Shown: in pieces, positions 10,432 to 24,344 of the stretch
Layout: each line of letters starts with the position of its first letter
Position numbering within the stretch: position 1 is the first letter of the stretch
DNA from: Parelaphostrongylus tenuis
Lineage: Eukaryota; Nematoda; Chromadorea; Rhabditida; Metastrongylidae
Assembly (NCBI GenBank): GCA_019055375.1
Contig: JAHQIW010002314.1
Coordinates: forward strand, 1 to 64,000
Direction of reading: 5' to 3'
Length of the DNA: 64,000 nt
Translations under genes and position numbers: made by a program
Notes under the pieces: model-generated
Told to the model about the DNA's origin: nothing
The model's database searches: none
Seen by the model: the letters and a program-made list of their open reading frames with translations, nothing else

Positions 10432-13400
10432 AATGTATGGAAATTCACTGTTTTTGAAATTCTGCGCTGATCGAGGACATCGTTTTTGATTTAATGAAAT
10501 TAGCTTTTACGAAACGCATGATTAACCAAGTTTTGCTAAAACTTAACGTTCCATATGGACACTAATTGTACGTATATAATCTGAAGGTCTTTGAGGTAAA
10601 CCAATTTATTGCAACTTCATTCGGACTTAAAATTTCTTTCTTTTAATTTTTTTTTTTTTTTTTTTTGATAGTGAACGATGGGACAGTATTCTCAAGGAAC
10701 CCAACAAGCCACACCTCTTTTGGGTCACGTAAAAAATGTAGACTGAACTGGGTGCTCTATAGTTTTTGACGCTCCACGTGCTCTAATGAACGGTACGTCA
10801 GGGCTAACTAGTATGCAATACTTCTTCCACCATCAGCATACGGCCTTTACAGCGCTCATGTCGCAATATCACTTCACACTAAATATGAGTTAGCAATTCA
10901 TGATGTTTCTGTCGAGCCAGAATATTAATCATATGTTTACAGAGAAAATGGAGAACATCTGATGTTAGCATGAAGCATGAAGGAGTTGCTCTCAAACAGT
11001 TTACTGAACATCTCAACTCATTTCTCCTTGTTTTGCTTTGGTATTAGGCTTTGCATTGACTGAAGTAAAGCTTGCTCGATTTCTCTTTAATGAAATGTGA
11101 TAATAGTTGCCTAGCAACTCGTAATGCACAATGCAATTCTGAACATGAAGCTCCTACTGAAAGAGACGGTTTCAACCGATCGATACGCATCAACTGCGCA
11201 GTCGTGACGAAGGGTGGTGTATGGCCACGTTGTCCAAGTCCAGAGTAATAAACAGGGCACCAATGAAAACTCCTCTGTAGAACATCACCACAATTGATTG
11301 AGAGTAACCCTTTTTTTTTCAAGTAGTGGCAACTTATTTGGGCACAGTACGCGGCCAGATGCTTAAAAAACAAAATCAAATAGCAACCGAGATTAACACC
11401 TACTTTTTGTTTACAAGAAGTACGCCTCCAGACGAAATTGAGTAAGACATCTGTCCCTAGTCTTTTCAGGTGACGCTGTGATTCCAAGGAATATTCTCTG
11501 ATTTGTAGATATTTTCGAATGATAAATGTTTGAATACCAGTAGTGATTCCGTTCAGATTAAATGTTAAGAAACAGTCTTCGAATTTTAATGAATACGCTG
11601 CATTATTGTAATTTCATTTAATTCACGAAGTCACTACAAGTATACCGCATATATTTTGATTCCATTCGGCTCGATCTATCACCTCGAAGATCGATTGAGA
11701 GCTCAACTAGACACATATTTTTGGAAGAAAACGATGATCATCTAGATTATGTGTGGTTGTTTAGTTTATCTTAGTTGCTTATCAAAGAGCTTTCTCCATG
11801 TCAAATAGAAGTGGCCGTTCAAAATTAGAATAAAAACTGGAAATGAATCTGTGGCCAACCTGAGTCGTAGCACTAATGTTGATCGTAATAGGTTGGAGAA
11901 AATGTTTTGAGAAAATGTTTGTAACCTTTTTGAGTGTTGATTTTTTCTGTTTTTGGGCTCATTTGAAAGCCCGTCTTGTCCCGCGTTGACTGCCATATAA
12001 TTTATCTACTTATTACCAGATAGAGTCAACAAGTGAGCAAATTAGGTTGTTGATGATGCACGAGAGTGGCTGTGGGTTCAAATATAACGGTGGCAAGTGA
12101 ACGTATAAATCTGGCTTAGGGAGAAGAAACAGTTGGCAAAAGTAGGGTATACAGGTGGTTCAAAAAGTGCTTGAAGTTGAAGGGCAGTACTTTGACTGTT
12201 AGTTTTGTCTTAGTTCGGGTGTATTGGGCATAAATAAATGTTTTACGAGCATTTCCACCCAGCATTTTTCCCAATTTATTACATAGCGTTGTCGATACGC
12301 TTTGATCAAGCGCTTCAAAATGCCCGAGTTTGACCGTTCATGGAAAAATGGGTCTGAATATTAGGGGCCAGCTTTTGGTGGTTGATGTAGGATTTCGATA
12401 TTGTGAAAGTGGCATGCCACAGCTCTGCCTTCGCTGGTGAGCCTGGAAAGGCGAAACAGGCCGGTCTAGTACTATATAAGTGCAGTAGTAGACTTCATTT
12501 AATTCTCAAAACATGTTACCATATCAAATTATCATCAGAATAGGTGTGTGTTAGAAGAATTGAAGTTTGCAAAGTAAATGTCTACGATGTCTAAGTAAGA
12601 TGTTTTTCTCAAAGTGTCCATGGAGATGCCCTCAACTCCTATTCTCATAGCATCTATCAATGATTTAGAAGTTATATTCAGTAACACAATCAAAAGCATT
12701 CTTAAATATCGCTAAGTGAGAGTGTAGTAGTTTCATTGGGATCTAATCGACGCGGACTTGGGTCTTGAGGGACTTCATCCAGTCATCGCCGGAGAGATGT
12801 TTATATCGTAATTATTAGCATACGACTACTTTTTTGATGTAATGAACCGTGACTTTTTCATCACTCTCATCACCGACAACTCAAAGTGCCCAAAATTTAG
12901 CACGTGGCACCGCTGTTGCTATGTTAGTTGACCATTTCTATCCAGTACTTATTCAAACACAGATGGATTTGGACGTTTTGGCTGTAGAATACCAACATTG
13001 GTAGAAGGATTGCATTATTTTAGTTCGTGGTAGTGAACCCTCAGTGCGCCATGGATTACCGGAATAAAACTTTTTTTATAAATGACTCCCTTTGAAAGCA
13101 GATAGCTGTAAACCTGTTTGCTGCAATATTTCTAACAAACGATAGTGTTCATGTAATCAGTTGGAATCCAATCGTTGAATGCTATACATGATACGTCTTT
13201 GATTCGATCAAATTAGGTCAAATGAAGTCCCGATCCCTCTAAAAGTGTGATTTTTTGCATCGTAAACGTATCGCCCTGCAAAATAAGCGCTCTTAAGCAC
13301 TACGAAACACTAAATGTTATAGGATAATAGTTGGAGGAGCACTTCCAAATATGCAATACGGTATCACATCTACGAACGTCTACTTTATTAATGTCCAGCG

Positions 13401-14300
13401 CTTCTTAGAAGTTATCAATAATACTCCGACGTTCACTATATTCCTGCAACCGATTTACATCAATGCAGTTTTCCTCACAGCCCCTTTTTATATCCAGGAT
13501 ATTTGTCCAAGTGTCGTATTTAAGGGTGTGGATCTGAGATAACTCTAACTAATCGAAAAAATAGTCCTCCATATTGTCTTAAGTGCAGAAAAGTGCGTAC
13601 CGTGGTTACATATGTCCTGTAGTACATGCCAGGTCGTTGGCACGATTATGCACACCGTTCAAACGATCCCTTTATCCTTCTGAGGTTGATGACTTAATAA
13701 TAAATTCTTCTTCTAGCATGAGATTCCTGATTTGATACTTTAGGACACTTCAGTGTAGTGTACAGGTCAGATATATGGGCTCAGTCGCCTCTTAAGATGC
13801 TTGATGAAATCGACTGAATGGCGCATCCCTCAGAAATTGTTCAGCGCCGTAGTCTTACCTTTCATCTTACCTTAAGTACGTAAAGCACTTTTTTGTTCTG
13901 ATTACTTCTATGTTTGATAACTGAGGAAATTTTACCGAAAGCGCGCTCACAAAAGTTTTGGAAGACAGTAGTACGAAGATAGACACCGTAGACACGTGTC
14001 GTTCACTCGCATCGATACATTTCTACACTAGACGTGCAAAATTTTGCAAATTAGTTGTGAGAACGGAGCTTGCTACAATCAGTTTAGATACTAAAACGTT
14101 CACAAGAGCTATCAATGAATGTATTAAGATCAACGCTTGAAGCATACTCATACGAAGTCTAATTGAGCCATTTTTCATTTTCTATCGAATTAAATACTTT
14201 TTGGATTGAAGAAAAATTAAAGAGATAATTACATTTGCTAAAACATTTTTGTGCTTTTTTTTCCTCGTTCACCTATTGCTTGCAAGGTTCATTCCGATAA
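10432..14300. other. Intergenic stretch with no recognised gene
   Basis: I see no supportable exon. It includes a 20-base T run at 10647-10666. A 147-codon open frame on the minus strand at 11044-11487 shows no family resemblance and no splice signals that extend it. A SINE 3' end lies at about 13795-13862. Confidence 0.5.
13795..13862 (+). repeat. SINE 3' end fragment
   Basis: Carries the terminal block of the strongylid-type SINE (GGCGCATCCCTC followed by a diverged GTTCAGCGCCG). Only this tail is recognisable. Confidence 0.5.
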
Positions 14301-14304
14301 GGAG

Positions 14305-15025
14305 GGAACAATTTACAAACCGATCTCATTCGCTGGGGAGAAACTTTTCATAGGAGTGTTAGCAACCATTCGAAACCTGAGACTCGAGGCCACAGCCCCA
14401 AATCGTCGGTTTTTCAAACTTCCCTCTATAATGTTGTAGCATTCAGATCAATAATCATGTTTCAGACTCGTTTTCCGCCTTCATTTTTATGAAGCTTATG
14501 GTTCGCTGAAATCCAAAGAGCATATCAGCGTCTAGAGGAATTTTCGTAGTATCTTTGCAAATCGTTTTATCTAAAGTTTTTTTTCAATAAGAGGGAAAAT
14601 TCCCAATTGAACAACAATATATCGATCGTTCTGCCTTGCCTCGCCCTTGCCGCCTCCTGCCGCAGTCCTCACCTTGTTGAATAGCCGGTAAATAACCTCG
14701 AAAGAAACGTAGAACTCAATCTTATCCTCCCTGCTAAATCGTATTTCGAAAAAATAAGCACATCGCTAAAATCAGCAAACATTATGCTATCAGATTATTA
14801 CCAATAGTCTAGAGAAAGGGCTCTGTTCCGCGAGGTTTAAAGCACAAACCAAAAGACCAAAGGAGATCAATCAAAAGACCTTTCCAAAAAGCAAACACAT
14901 TTTTGAGCTCTTTGAAGCTTGTGCTATAGTAGCCCAAAGTCTCAGCTTTCGAATGGTCATAACACTCCTATGAAAAGTTCCTCTCCAACGAATGAAATCG
15001 GTTTCTCATTTGTTCTCTCTCAATC
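14305..15025. repeat. Foldback (inverted-repeat) element A
   Basis: The left arm at about 14308-14400 (ACCGATCTCATTCGCTGGGG, then CTTTTCATAGGAGTGTTAG) is the reverse complement of about 14930-15025. Between the arms lies another reversed core, at about 14800-14850 (AGTCTAGAGAAAGGGCTCTG). No open reading frame. Related to the elements at 16335-17165 and 56447-57335. It behaves like a non-autonomous inverted-repeat element, but I could not define a target duplication. Confidence 0.6.
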
Positions 15026-16334
15026 AGAAAGAACCGCCTGAAAGCCGTTTGTCGGGTCTTTATCATCGCGTGCATATTGCTACTGATTTGTTTGACAGAT
15101 TATAATAACTAACTGCACTGTATAGTTGTGATAGTGCAGAAAGAATAACAACAGAGCAGGTATCTCTGTAGTGCAACGAGTAACAGCAGAGCACGTGCCA
15201 CCGGAATGATGATACCCAATCTCAGCTCTTCCCCGAAGTTCAAAGATTTGTATACAACTCAACATTATATTGGATATATAGTTATAACACCACAAAAATG
15301 TTTCAAAACAAGCTCGCGTGGTATACAAAGCATAACTTTTTATTGCTTCTGACAGAAGAGTGTAGTAGAAGGAGCTGATCTAAATCATGAGCCGCGTTAC
15401 GTGCGGCATAATTTTTGAACGTCCGTTCGATGGAACGCGGCGGCAAGTGAGGCTTAAATGGGAAGTGAGTGTGAGAATATGCGCAAAGACGACAGCAAGT
15501 ATGATAGAAAAGACATGTAGAGCTCTAAATATTGAGTATTTAGTCACAATATTCAATTCCACAATACATTGTAATGATTCACATGGCTGCATTTCTTGTT
15601 GACTTTTTCTGTCGTGTTCTCTCATCAAATTTATAAAAACTAAAGCACTTGTATCATTGGTATGTTGATTTCTGTATGTACACGTTCATGACTTTGCTGT
15701 CCCGACCACTCAGGGTTGACTCTTGATAATTTTAGTATCTATAAACCTCGAAATTCAGCGATTTTGTGACGCAAATTTTGATCGATCGCTCCAGAAACAG
15801 AATTTGTTGAAAGTTGTCTTGTTTTTCAACTTTTCAAGAACTGGAATATTCAGAATCTCAAGCAAACACTTCGACTGTATGCATCAAAAATGAACTATCA
15901 TGCAGTACTATGACCACCTACATAAAAAAAACAATTTCATTTTTGTAAAAAATAGAACTTGCCTCTTATTGTCAGAAATTTGAAGGCTTTAACGAGCTCT
16001 CACAGAAAATGAAAAGATAGAAATCAATGTAAAGGAACAGAAAAAAAAACAAAACTCATTGCTTATAGAATGTATTACACTTCTGATTGAAATATAATAT
16101 TTATTACTATCACATCTTAAGCCTGCACAACTATCGCGACGAAAATTCCCTCGGGTCCAACATACAGAATCATTTCAAGTCTCATGAAAGGCGACAAGGC
16201 AAATTTCTCAGAATCTGCGCTTACACCATTTTCCCCAAAAGCGCTGAAAAGCAGCAACAAATAAACTAACATCAATTAGAGGGATTTATGTAGTAGTAGT
16301 TATGGCACTTCTATGTTAGACGGCAAAAAATGAC

Positions 16335-17165
16335 AAAAAGTTTCTTTTCGCTGGACAAAAATTCTTCATAGGAGTGTTAGTAATCTTCCGAAAGTCTAAA
16401 CCTCTGGTCACTGCTACTCGTAGCCATTTTTTAGACGTCGCAAATTTCAAAATAAACTTATGTTTCACACTCTCCACGTACCTTCACTTGGCTCACGCAT
16501 ATGATTTGATGGAAGGATTAAAAGCATATTATATTAGAGAATGTTTCGTAGTATCTGAGTCAATCGTTCTGTATGGAGTTTTTCTCCAAGGTGGAAGAAT
16601 AATTCTGAAATGAAAGGAAGTTGTACCCCACATATCTAACCCGTATATATCTATCGCTCCGACCGCCCCTTAAAATGGCCGGAACACGCTCGTCTAATGT
16701 GTGAAGCTCGATGTTATTTTCCGTGCTACACTGCAATGAAACGCTCCTTTCCGAAAAAAAAGCAGAGCGTTGGAATCACTGAAACCTACGCTTTCTATTG
16801 ATTTTTAATAGTCTAGAGAAAGACCTTTGCTCGGCAAAGGGTAAAGCACAAATCTTTACATTCTCTTACACCTCTATCAAACGAGCTTTTTTACAAAGCA
16901 GGCTTGTTGAGTTTTTCGAGAAATATGTTATCGAAGGAGTACTAACAGTCTAAATGAAAAGCTTTGTCCAGCAAAATTTAAGCGAGATAACAAAAAAAGT
17001 GTGGTCGTGTGAAACATACTTTTCTTTTGGATTTTACAACATTATCAAAGAATGTTTGGAAAACTAACCATGTGTAGCTGTAGCTAGATTTCATTTGATT
17101 GATAACTCTCTATTAGGAGTTCCTTTCCAGCGGAACGAAACGCTTTTTCATTTATCGCTTTCTAA
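16335..17165. repeat. Foldback element C (unit 1 copy)
   Basis: Forward arm at about 16340-16435 (TTTTCGCTGGACAAAAATTC, then TTCATAGGAGTGTTAGTAAT). Reversed cores at about 16805-16850, 16930-16980 and 17095-17165. The unit 2 copy starts at about 29125 and is split by the 4.7-kb insertion within its last reversed arm. Confidence 0.55.
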
Positions 17166-17548
17166 CATATAAGTACCAAATTCAGTACATATAGTGCAGT
17201 GCAATAGAATGATGAGCAGTTAAGTTTTTATTTTGAGAAAGTCCAGAAATGAAAACATATTAGTTCACTAGATTTCCTTTCACCGCTCACACAGAAAACG
17301 AGCGCTTGTGTAATTTCGAACTGCATCTAATGTACACAAAATTATAAAATATAGGCAGGTATTCTTATACTTGGCTAAAGATAGTTTCTTCCAATGGAGA
17401 CGATGCTGTGGAAGCTTCTCGGGTTAGATTCGAAGGAAAAGTGACGCTCTTAATCGACAGATCTACCGAACATATCTGGTCTTTTCATGAGCTCAGATGC
17501 AAGAGCGATACACCCTAAATTCAAAGTAACCAAAATTGCTAGACAACA

Positions 17549-17720
17549 CTATTTAAAGTATTCGCCATCAGCCTTAACACATTTCTGCCATCTCTCAAGC
17601 AACAAGTCAATACCGCAACTGCATATCATTTTTCAAGAGTCAGCGTGGTATGAAATAATGTTTGTCAATAGACCAACGAAGAATTTCAAGTCAACGTTCA
17701 AATCGATTTGCCCCAAAGAC
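17549..17720 (-). pseudogene. mariner-type transposase C-terminal remnant (unit 1)
   Basis: On the minus strand the frame ending at TAG 17549-17551 reads LLLERWQKCVKADGEYFK. This matches the mariner C-terminus, where an LPERWQK-like segment and G-x-Y close the protein. Upstream the frame is interrupted by a stop, and the catalytic DDD region was not found. A dead DNA-transposon fragment. Confidence 0.6.
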
Positions 17721-17987
17721 TACGCTTATCATTATCTAGGACCGGAGAGTGCCGATTCACAGGGTCCTGCCGTCAACCGGAGAGACGACCAACGCCAAGT
17801 GCTACTGTGAGAACGTGGACCACTGCGAAAGAACTGTGTCATGTCAGCGTCTCTGCATTTTCATCCTACTTCAAGACAAAGCAGGGCTACTTGTCTCCAA
17901 TTTGACAAAGCAGGAATTCGCCCGAACTGAGCTGTGATTTGCTGGATTATCCGCCGCACATCTCTAACTTGTCGTCGTCTGACTATA

Positions 17988-18218
17988 TCACTTTTCATGT
18001 CTTCCTTCTTCCAGTCGCTGGAGCACTTCCCAAACAAGCAGAAGTTCCGATACATCATTCATTTGCGTTGAGGATTGGCAATTATCTATTAGAACAAGGG
18101 TGACGAGCTTTCTAGACGCAGTACTGATTAATCGTCTGAGAGAAAACAGAAATTCCTTCGGGCTGATGGCGCATACTTTGAATAGAGCTGTTGAAGGATT
18201 TAAAATACTTTCGGTCAA
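17988..18218 (-). other. Possible BEL/Pao integrase remnant (unit 1; unit 2 copy at 35491-35721)
   Basis: A minus-strand 76-codon frame includes KVCAISPKEFLFSLRRLIS followed about 14 residues later by DNC. This faintly resembles the HLE-x-V...F..ALRRF...SDN core of BEL/Pao integrases. No flanking RT, RNase H or APWQGG-like motif was found. The frame is conserved in both tandem units, but so is the surrounding DNA. Weak assignment. Confidence 0.25.
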
Positions 18219-18904
18219 TAGATTTGCTATTTGATGCTCTAGTGCCAGAACTTATCAGGAGACTTGATAATAAATCTTGTTAGCATCAACTTCATAACTA
18301 CTCAAAAGTGCGCTGCATATTTTCAACAATGTCGAAGTTGATAGACAATAAGTTCTGAATATTCGTTGTTCGTTTATGATCTTCATTTGTGCTTCTCATC
18401 GTCGTATCCCACTCAAACGATTGATGATTATAGAGTTGAAAGGTGACTTAAGCCGGAGAAGAGTTTTGGAGGAGCTCAAAAGGTGCTGCATAACGATACA
18501 TCTCACTGTTCAAAAACAAATAAGTATTTACATCATTATTTGCAGCAGTTTATATGAATAATTTTTATCAGTCATACAGATAAATGACCCTCTTCTTCAA
18601 ATTGTTTCATGTCATTCTAATTACATTGGGGGGCCACTGTTACTAAGTACATCATCTACAGTTGACTACTTTATGGTAGAGATTCAATTGACTTTATGCT
18701 GTCTTTAGCTTTGATTCTATTTCTACCATTTGCATACACTTACTAAAAAGTCATTGTTGTTCTCCGATTGTTCCTCCATATGTGATTCGATAGCGAGGGT
18801 GACTACGGATATTAAAAACATCAGAGACTGAGGCAGCCTTATAATCCTAGTCTCAAAGAATTCAAGAGCTAATGGTATAACATACCCACAAATGTGGAGT
18901 GGTG

Positions 18905-18995
18905 TTCAAAACTCTTCGCGTTAGGCGGGATCGAACCCACATCTCACTCTATCTGGGAGCGCGTGCTGCAACCTATTGCTCTACTAATACCCAAT
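18905..18995 (-). repeat. tRNA-like repeat (unit 1; unit 2 copy at 36405-36495)
   Basis: On the minus strand an A-box-like ATTAGTAGAGCAATAGG is followed 40-50 bases later by a B-box-like GTGGGTTCGATCCCGCC; unit 2 has the perfect palindrome GGGTTCGAACCC. The spacing fits a tRNA gene, but the acceptor and anticodon stems do not fold well. It looks tRNA-derived, not a functional tRNA. Confidence 0.45.
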
Positions 18996-20379
18996 TCGCC
19001 ATCACTCTTTCTATGATACACAACGCATTTATCTGTCAGCGACCAACCCCAACGGTCTGGCCTGTGTGGTCGCTATCACACTGAACGCACTGATGCTGGC
19101 AGATATCGGGTGTCGTCGATCAAAAGGAGTTCTTCTTATGTGACCACCTTTAGCGGTAATATGATGGTATAATAAACCTAGTAATGTAAAGTGATGTGCG
19201 GAACTTTTTCACTTAACAACTGACCTAACAGTGCGTTTGGAGTTGTTGATGATTCGTGACTGCGGTCAGGTCATATTAGACTGAACCGGATCGCCCATCA
19301 TACTGACAAAGGAAATTCCTTGACCTTGTCGTCGAAATGTTGAATGCAGAAAAGGCTTCCACATGATTCTCCAATGATCTCAATAAATAAATTCAGAATA
19401 CGTGTGGTACATATATTTAGGACATTTATAGTTTGACCTCATGATTTTGGATGACGTAGACCCATATCTGCATGGTTGCTCGTGACATTAAAGAAATTCT
19501 AAAAAGCGAACACGCTGGGCATAAAATGTTTCGCAAGCCCTGAGCATAGGAACAAATCATCTATCACATATTCGTCGGAGGGTCCCTCTAATAATTGCTT
19601 CGTACACGTACCTTATATAACAGATTACGGTAAGCCAGATGTAACTTTTATTATGCTGTTGTTTTGTCCTGAAACTGCTATAATCTTTTCTGCCAAAGTC
19701 ACGTCTAAGTCTCACCGACTCAAAACAAACGACAACCCTTTTGTGACTAGAATTTCAAGAGTATCCTTCCCTTTTTCTGAAATCCAAAACACTACGTCTT
19801 GCGAGTCGTTCTTTGGTCCTTTCGGAAAAACATCACAAATACGTTTTCAGTGAGATATGTAGGCTCATTCTGCATTTCGATCCCTATCAGTGGTATGTTG
19901 GAAATGTGCAAGAAAAAAAGCATGACGTCTAATGTCGCTAATATCGGTATACATCAGCAAAATATTTCTTTAGAGCATGCACGGTGCCACAGAGAGAATT
20001 CTATTGCAAGAAACATAATGAACTTCTACAAAAAATTATTGTCGCTAGCGTAGCGAATTCGCTCATTCCAACATAGACTTTGCTGAACTGAATCCACTCT
20101 GCTGCAGTATGAGATTGGTATTGGAAGAGTTTTACTCAAATGCTGCAATCCGGAAACTCACTGGGAAATCGACATTCATTTCAGAAAAAACCTGTCAGCT
20201 TTTTCTCTCTGATATAAACTGGCTTTCAAACACAGAGAGAGGCACGATGTAAATCTCCTGTGATATCATGGCCGATAATTATGACATTCCAAACACTTAT
20301 CAATACTGTGCTGATGAAAAGACTGTGATTTCATGAGCATAGGTGCAATTTGCCTAATCTCTTGTAAAGGGTGCAGGGA

Positions 20380-20910
20380 TAAACACACCGTAAAATAAGT
20401 AAGATACTTTATTGAGAAATAAAGAACACCTAGATGAAAAGTGTAACACTAGGCCATGTACTCCTCTAGTCTCGCACGGGACACAGACGCGTAACGAAGA
20501 GGATTTTGAAGTAGAAGTCACTATCCTTGCACAGAAACACAAATGATCAGCGCGCAAGATTTTAGAAGCGATCTGGATAAGCACCTTCAATTGAGACGTG
20601 AACCGCAGGGAAGAATGCCTCGTAATCACACGTGGTAAGGGACATTATATAAGACTATCATTTTAATAGGGCAGGTGAATTAACTATCCGTGTAATTTCT
20701 TCCCGGTTGGTCTACACTTGAACAACTCAGTCTGGTATTTATAGAAGGGGTAAGCATAAAAGGGCCGCTTTGTACATGATGCATTGAAATCTAGATTTTA
20801 CGTCGTTTTTCTATAATGAAGTAGTGAAGGTGCTCGGCTGCCTGGATCGTGGAAACATGATCTTTTCAGGATTTGAAAAATTCGAAACCTTCGAAACTCC
20901 ACATGTTTGA
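20380..20910 (+). pseudogene. Penelope-like element fragment 1 (unit 1): GIY-YIG tail plus 3' region
   Basis: Reads EEDFEVEVTILAQKHK, a stop, SARKILEAIWIS, a stop and REECLVITR: the C-terminal half of the GIY-YIG endonuclease of Penelope-like elements, with two stops. Downstream at 20860-20900 is a diverged copy of the PLE 3' block (TTTGAAAAATTCGAAACC) in which the hammerhead core is destroyed. An antisense open frame on the minus strand here is a shadow. Confidence 0.6.
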
Positions 20911-22013
20911 ATAGACATAATGTAAAAATTTCGTAATCGGCTCTAGAGACAAAAAAGGTTTTACCGAAGGATGCCGAAATTAGTAAATGTTGGTTTTGGG
21001 AATCACTATGCTCACAGTTACGGATTGTCCAGTGGGACACTGTGGATTTTGAATATAAACAACAAGGCAACATTTTTTTTAAGCACAAGGGTTGCGTGGG
21101 AAGAAAACGAAGTTAAAATATGCTCGTCCCGCAAACATTAGAAGCGGGCTGCTCAACTATGCTTCTGTTTAATGCACCATGTATTCAGTTGCCTTCTTCT
21201 ATCCAAAAGTGAACAAATTTCTCGTGGCAAAAGTAGCCATCTTTTGCTTTGTCACTGTTCTCGATTCCGTTTTTGGTGTGTAAAATAGTTCTTTCAACCA
21301 CTGCAAGTACAACACTTTTATCTCACATTTTGTATTCGAACATTTGACATACTGACAGAATATGTCAATAGCGTTCAAAATTGCTACATTTTCATACACC
21401 AAAAAGACAGAACAATTGTATAGTCTTAAATACTAAAATGACATTTTTCTAACTGAAGCGACAAGGCTAATAGTACTAAGTGTGCATGCATTCTAATTTT
21501 AGCTGTATAAAAAGTAAAATTTCAAACTTTAAACACAAAACATTCGGTAAGTAAACACCTTACAAAGAGCGCTTTCTACAGTAATCACCAAGTGGAACTG
21601 CAGATGTTCTGTAACTGTTCGTAGTCTTGATGGAATTTTCCTCTGTGCTGCGGTTATCATCTAGAAGTAATTGTCCTTCTAAATTTTTTTTTAGTTTCGT
21701 CATATTTACATGCCAGCTTTGTTCTGAATGTAAATTTTCAGCTCTGTGTGAATCGAGCAATTAGTGTGCTAGCATAATAATATAGTCTCGTCAGCTTACG
21801 TTGGTAGTCAGGTTGTTAATGAAAAGCAAGGAAATTCATAATTTACCTTGGGTCCACAGTGGTGAAAGCTTGAATTTCTTTTTGAAATTTGCTAATTTCT
21901 ACTTTTTCAGTTTAGCTTGGAGCTATTTCTTGCTACAACATTTTGCCACATACGAAAAATTTTATTATTTCTGTCATAGGTAAAAGCCTACACGATTTCT
22001 GAGAATTACTTAC

Positions 22014-22152
22014 GGGTGAATCGGCAGTAAGTGGCCAGTACTGCTCACATTTAGGTTTTCCACAATCGGTTGCATTGCACAGCATGATAATGCTCTTGCA
22101 CTTTTCGTAAAACCATTTTCCAGAAATCGTCCATCGTTTCATTTGTTGGACC
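22014..22152 (-). pseudogene. Protein tyrosine phosphatase exon with a frameshift (unit 1)
   Basis: On the minus strand, acceptor GATTTAG precedes GPTNETMDDFWKMV. After a frame change it continues SIIMLCNATDCGKPKCEQYW, followed by donor GTAAGT. Both halves match the classical tyrosine-phosphatase domain (GPxxxTxxDFWxM, then IIMLCxxxExGxxKCxxYWP). The shift falls at ACGAAAAG, where one or two bases are missing between WKMV and EKC. No neighbouring exons (NxxKNRY, WPD loop, HCSAG) were found. The same lesion is in unit 2, so it is older than the duplication. Confidence 0.7.
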
Positions 22153-23559
22153 CTAAATCAAATATGCATAACTGGTATTACCATGTTCTCGTGTTTGTTA
22201 TACTATTGGTGCAGCTTTGCTAAATGTACAACTACATCCAGTGTAGCTGTTGCTTGGGACGATAGGCAATTTCTTCCATGTATACCTTAGAAAATTTGCT
22301 TGCCTCTTAAAATTTATCAGGTTTGGGAAACACATTTTCCCAAATTACGTCAGACATCTTTGCTTTGGATGCTTCATAAGCTTAATAATAAATTCAGCAA
22401 GCAATCCCTAGCAGCAAATTATGTAAACGGAAAGTGTATGAATTGAAGTCGATGCATATGACCTACTGTGTGTGCCATCTTATTCATCTATATAAGTACC
22501 CATTACAACTTATATGCCAAGCCAACTTTAGTGGACGATTTTCGGCTAACCGATATAAGTATGTATTGTTTACTATGAGCGATGTTTCAGATGTTTAACA
22601 TTTCTCCATTACACTGTTGACATCAAATGAAATTAATGGACACCAAATAAGTCTTGTTCTTTTTCGTCACAAAGTCTCAGACAATTCTAGAGAGACGTCA
22701 TGTAATACGGTTAATATATGCTGAGAATTAGATGAATTTGAGAGTGACATTCGTTCGAATTGATTATTTCAAGAAAATGTGGAAAAAGTTGAATAGAAAG
22801 GCCACAACTGTTGACCTTTTCGGATCTCGCATTCGAATTTGTGCCTCTACAGGATTAGGAAAGAAAAGTCATTCAGAAAAAAGAGGAGCTAGTGTCATAC
22901 TGTTTAGAGCTTCGGCAATTCCATTAGACCAAATCTGCTATATTTTCCCACAAAGTGATATTCAAGTCTATTGTAGGCAAAATGGTTTCTGGTGATATTA
23001 TTCATCACGGTTGATCATTTTTGTCGTCATGTACTAGAGTATCCTAATATCTTGTTGTATGTTGTCAATGTAATTGTCATCTAATGAATCTTAAGAGCTT
23101 AGTGCGTTACTGTGATCGCATATCTGTGCTTGAAAAATTTCTTCTCCTGATCCACTACCAGCGTCCAATTCGCACTGATATAGCCACCATCCTTTCAGGC
23201 CACTTCATTACAACGCATTTTGAGTCGATGCATTGGCTTTTCGTGATCTGTTTGTCATTCGCCTTTCTACCTGCGTTCTGTCGTCTTGAAATGTGCTAGT
23301 CACCGATGAATAAATATATGATGCATCTTACTTTTCTAAATTTGATTTCGTCTAATCTGATCGCCCCTGATGGAGAGAAAATGCGTCAAAGTACTAGCCG
23401 AATGAATTTGTTTGATAACAATTTCGTGATACTGGCTCAATCAACAAAGAAGACATGATTGATAAGTAAGTTCAATGTTAGAGGGAAGTCGGTCATCAAA
23501 TTATTATAAAGCTCTTGCAGGCCTATGATCACACCGACTTCTATACGATGAATTTTCAA

Positions 23560-24100
23560 TGAAAAACCGTGTGGCGATTGATATACTGGCGAAGCGGAAG
23601 GCCGCTATATGCTCGCATAGAAGAACACCTAACTGAGAAACGTCTTAATAGAGAACAGAAACACGACGTAGTAGAATTTGAGATCGAAGTCACCGTCCTT
23701 ACGATGGAAGTAGAAAATCAGCGCGAAAGATCTTGGAAGCGTTTTGGATTAATACCACCAATCGAACTATAAACCGCATGGAGGAATGCCTCGCTATCAC
23801 TCGTGATTTGAGTCAGTATTTAAGACTGTTGTTTTGATGGGATAGGTGCATTACGAGCCTATATGGTCTCTTTCCGGTGATCTCTACTTCAATCATTCAG
23901 TGGAGCACATATAAAAAGGGGTGCGTATGTTGAGAGTTGATTTTGTGCTAGATGCGATTGAAATCTAGGTCTGGTGTTTTTTCAAAAGGAGTAATGGAGG
24001 TGTTTGGCTGATTGAATTTTGGGCAATTTGACCTTTTCAAATTCTTGAGAAGGCGAACTGACGAAACGTCAAGTGCCAAATAAAGTTCAATGTAGCACCT
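23560..24100 (+). pseudogene. Penelope-like element fragment 2 (unit 1): GIY-YIG part plus 3' block
   Basis: Reads YWRSGRPLYARIEEHLTEKR, then EFEIEVTVLTMEV and RSWKRFGLIPPIEL before a stop. This is the GETGRPLxxRIxEHL to ILExxWI stretch of a PLE GIY-YIG endonuclease. A 3' block with CTGACGAAACGTCAAG lies at 24058-24073. It belongs to a PLE lineage distinct from the one at 30-31 kb. Confidence 0.6.
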
Positions 24101-24344
24101 TATGTTTGGCTCAAAGAAGAAATCAGGAAAACAGTGATTTTCACTGGATATTCACTGTCTCGAACAGCCGTCTTTCATGAATGAAGCATTGCCGGGTGAA
24201 ATTTTCGTTCGAGCGGTGCTCCTCCGATACGGATAATTTCTATTTTGTAATCTTAGATTCTCACTCTCGGTCGGGCGTATTCAAGATAAATCAAGTATAT
24301 GATTCTTCACTATGTTATATTGGCAAACAGAGAACACGTAAAAC

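Noticed and set aside
11044..11487. 147-codon open frame on the minus strand
   Set aside because: No family resemblance, no start or splice context, and not repeated elsewhere; length alone is not enough in DNA of this composition.
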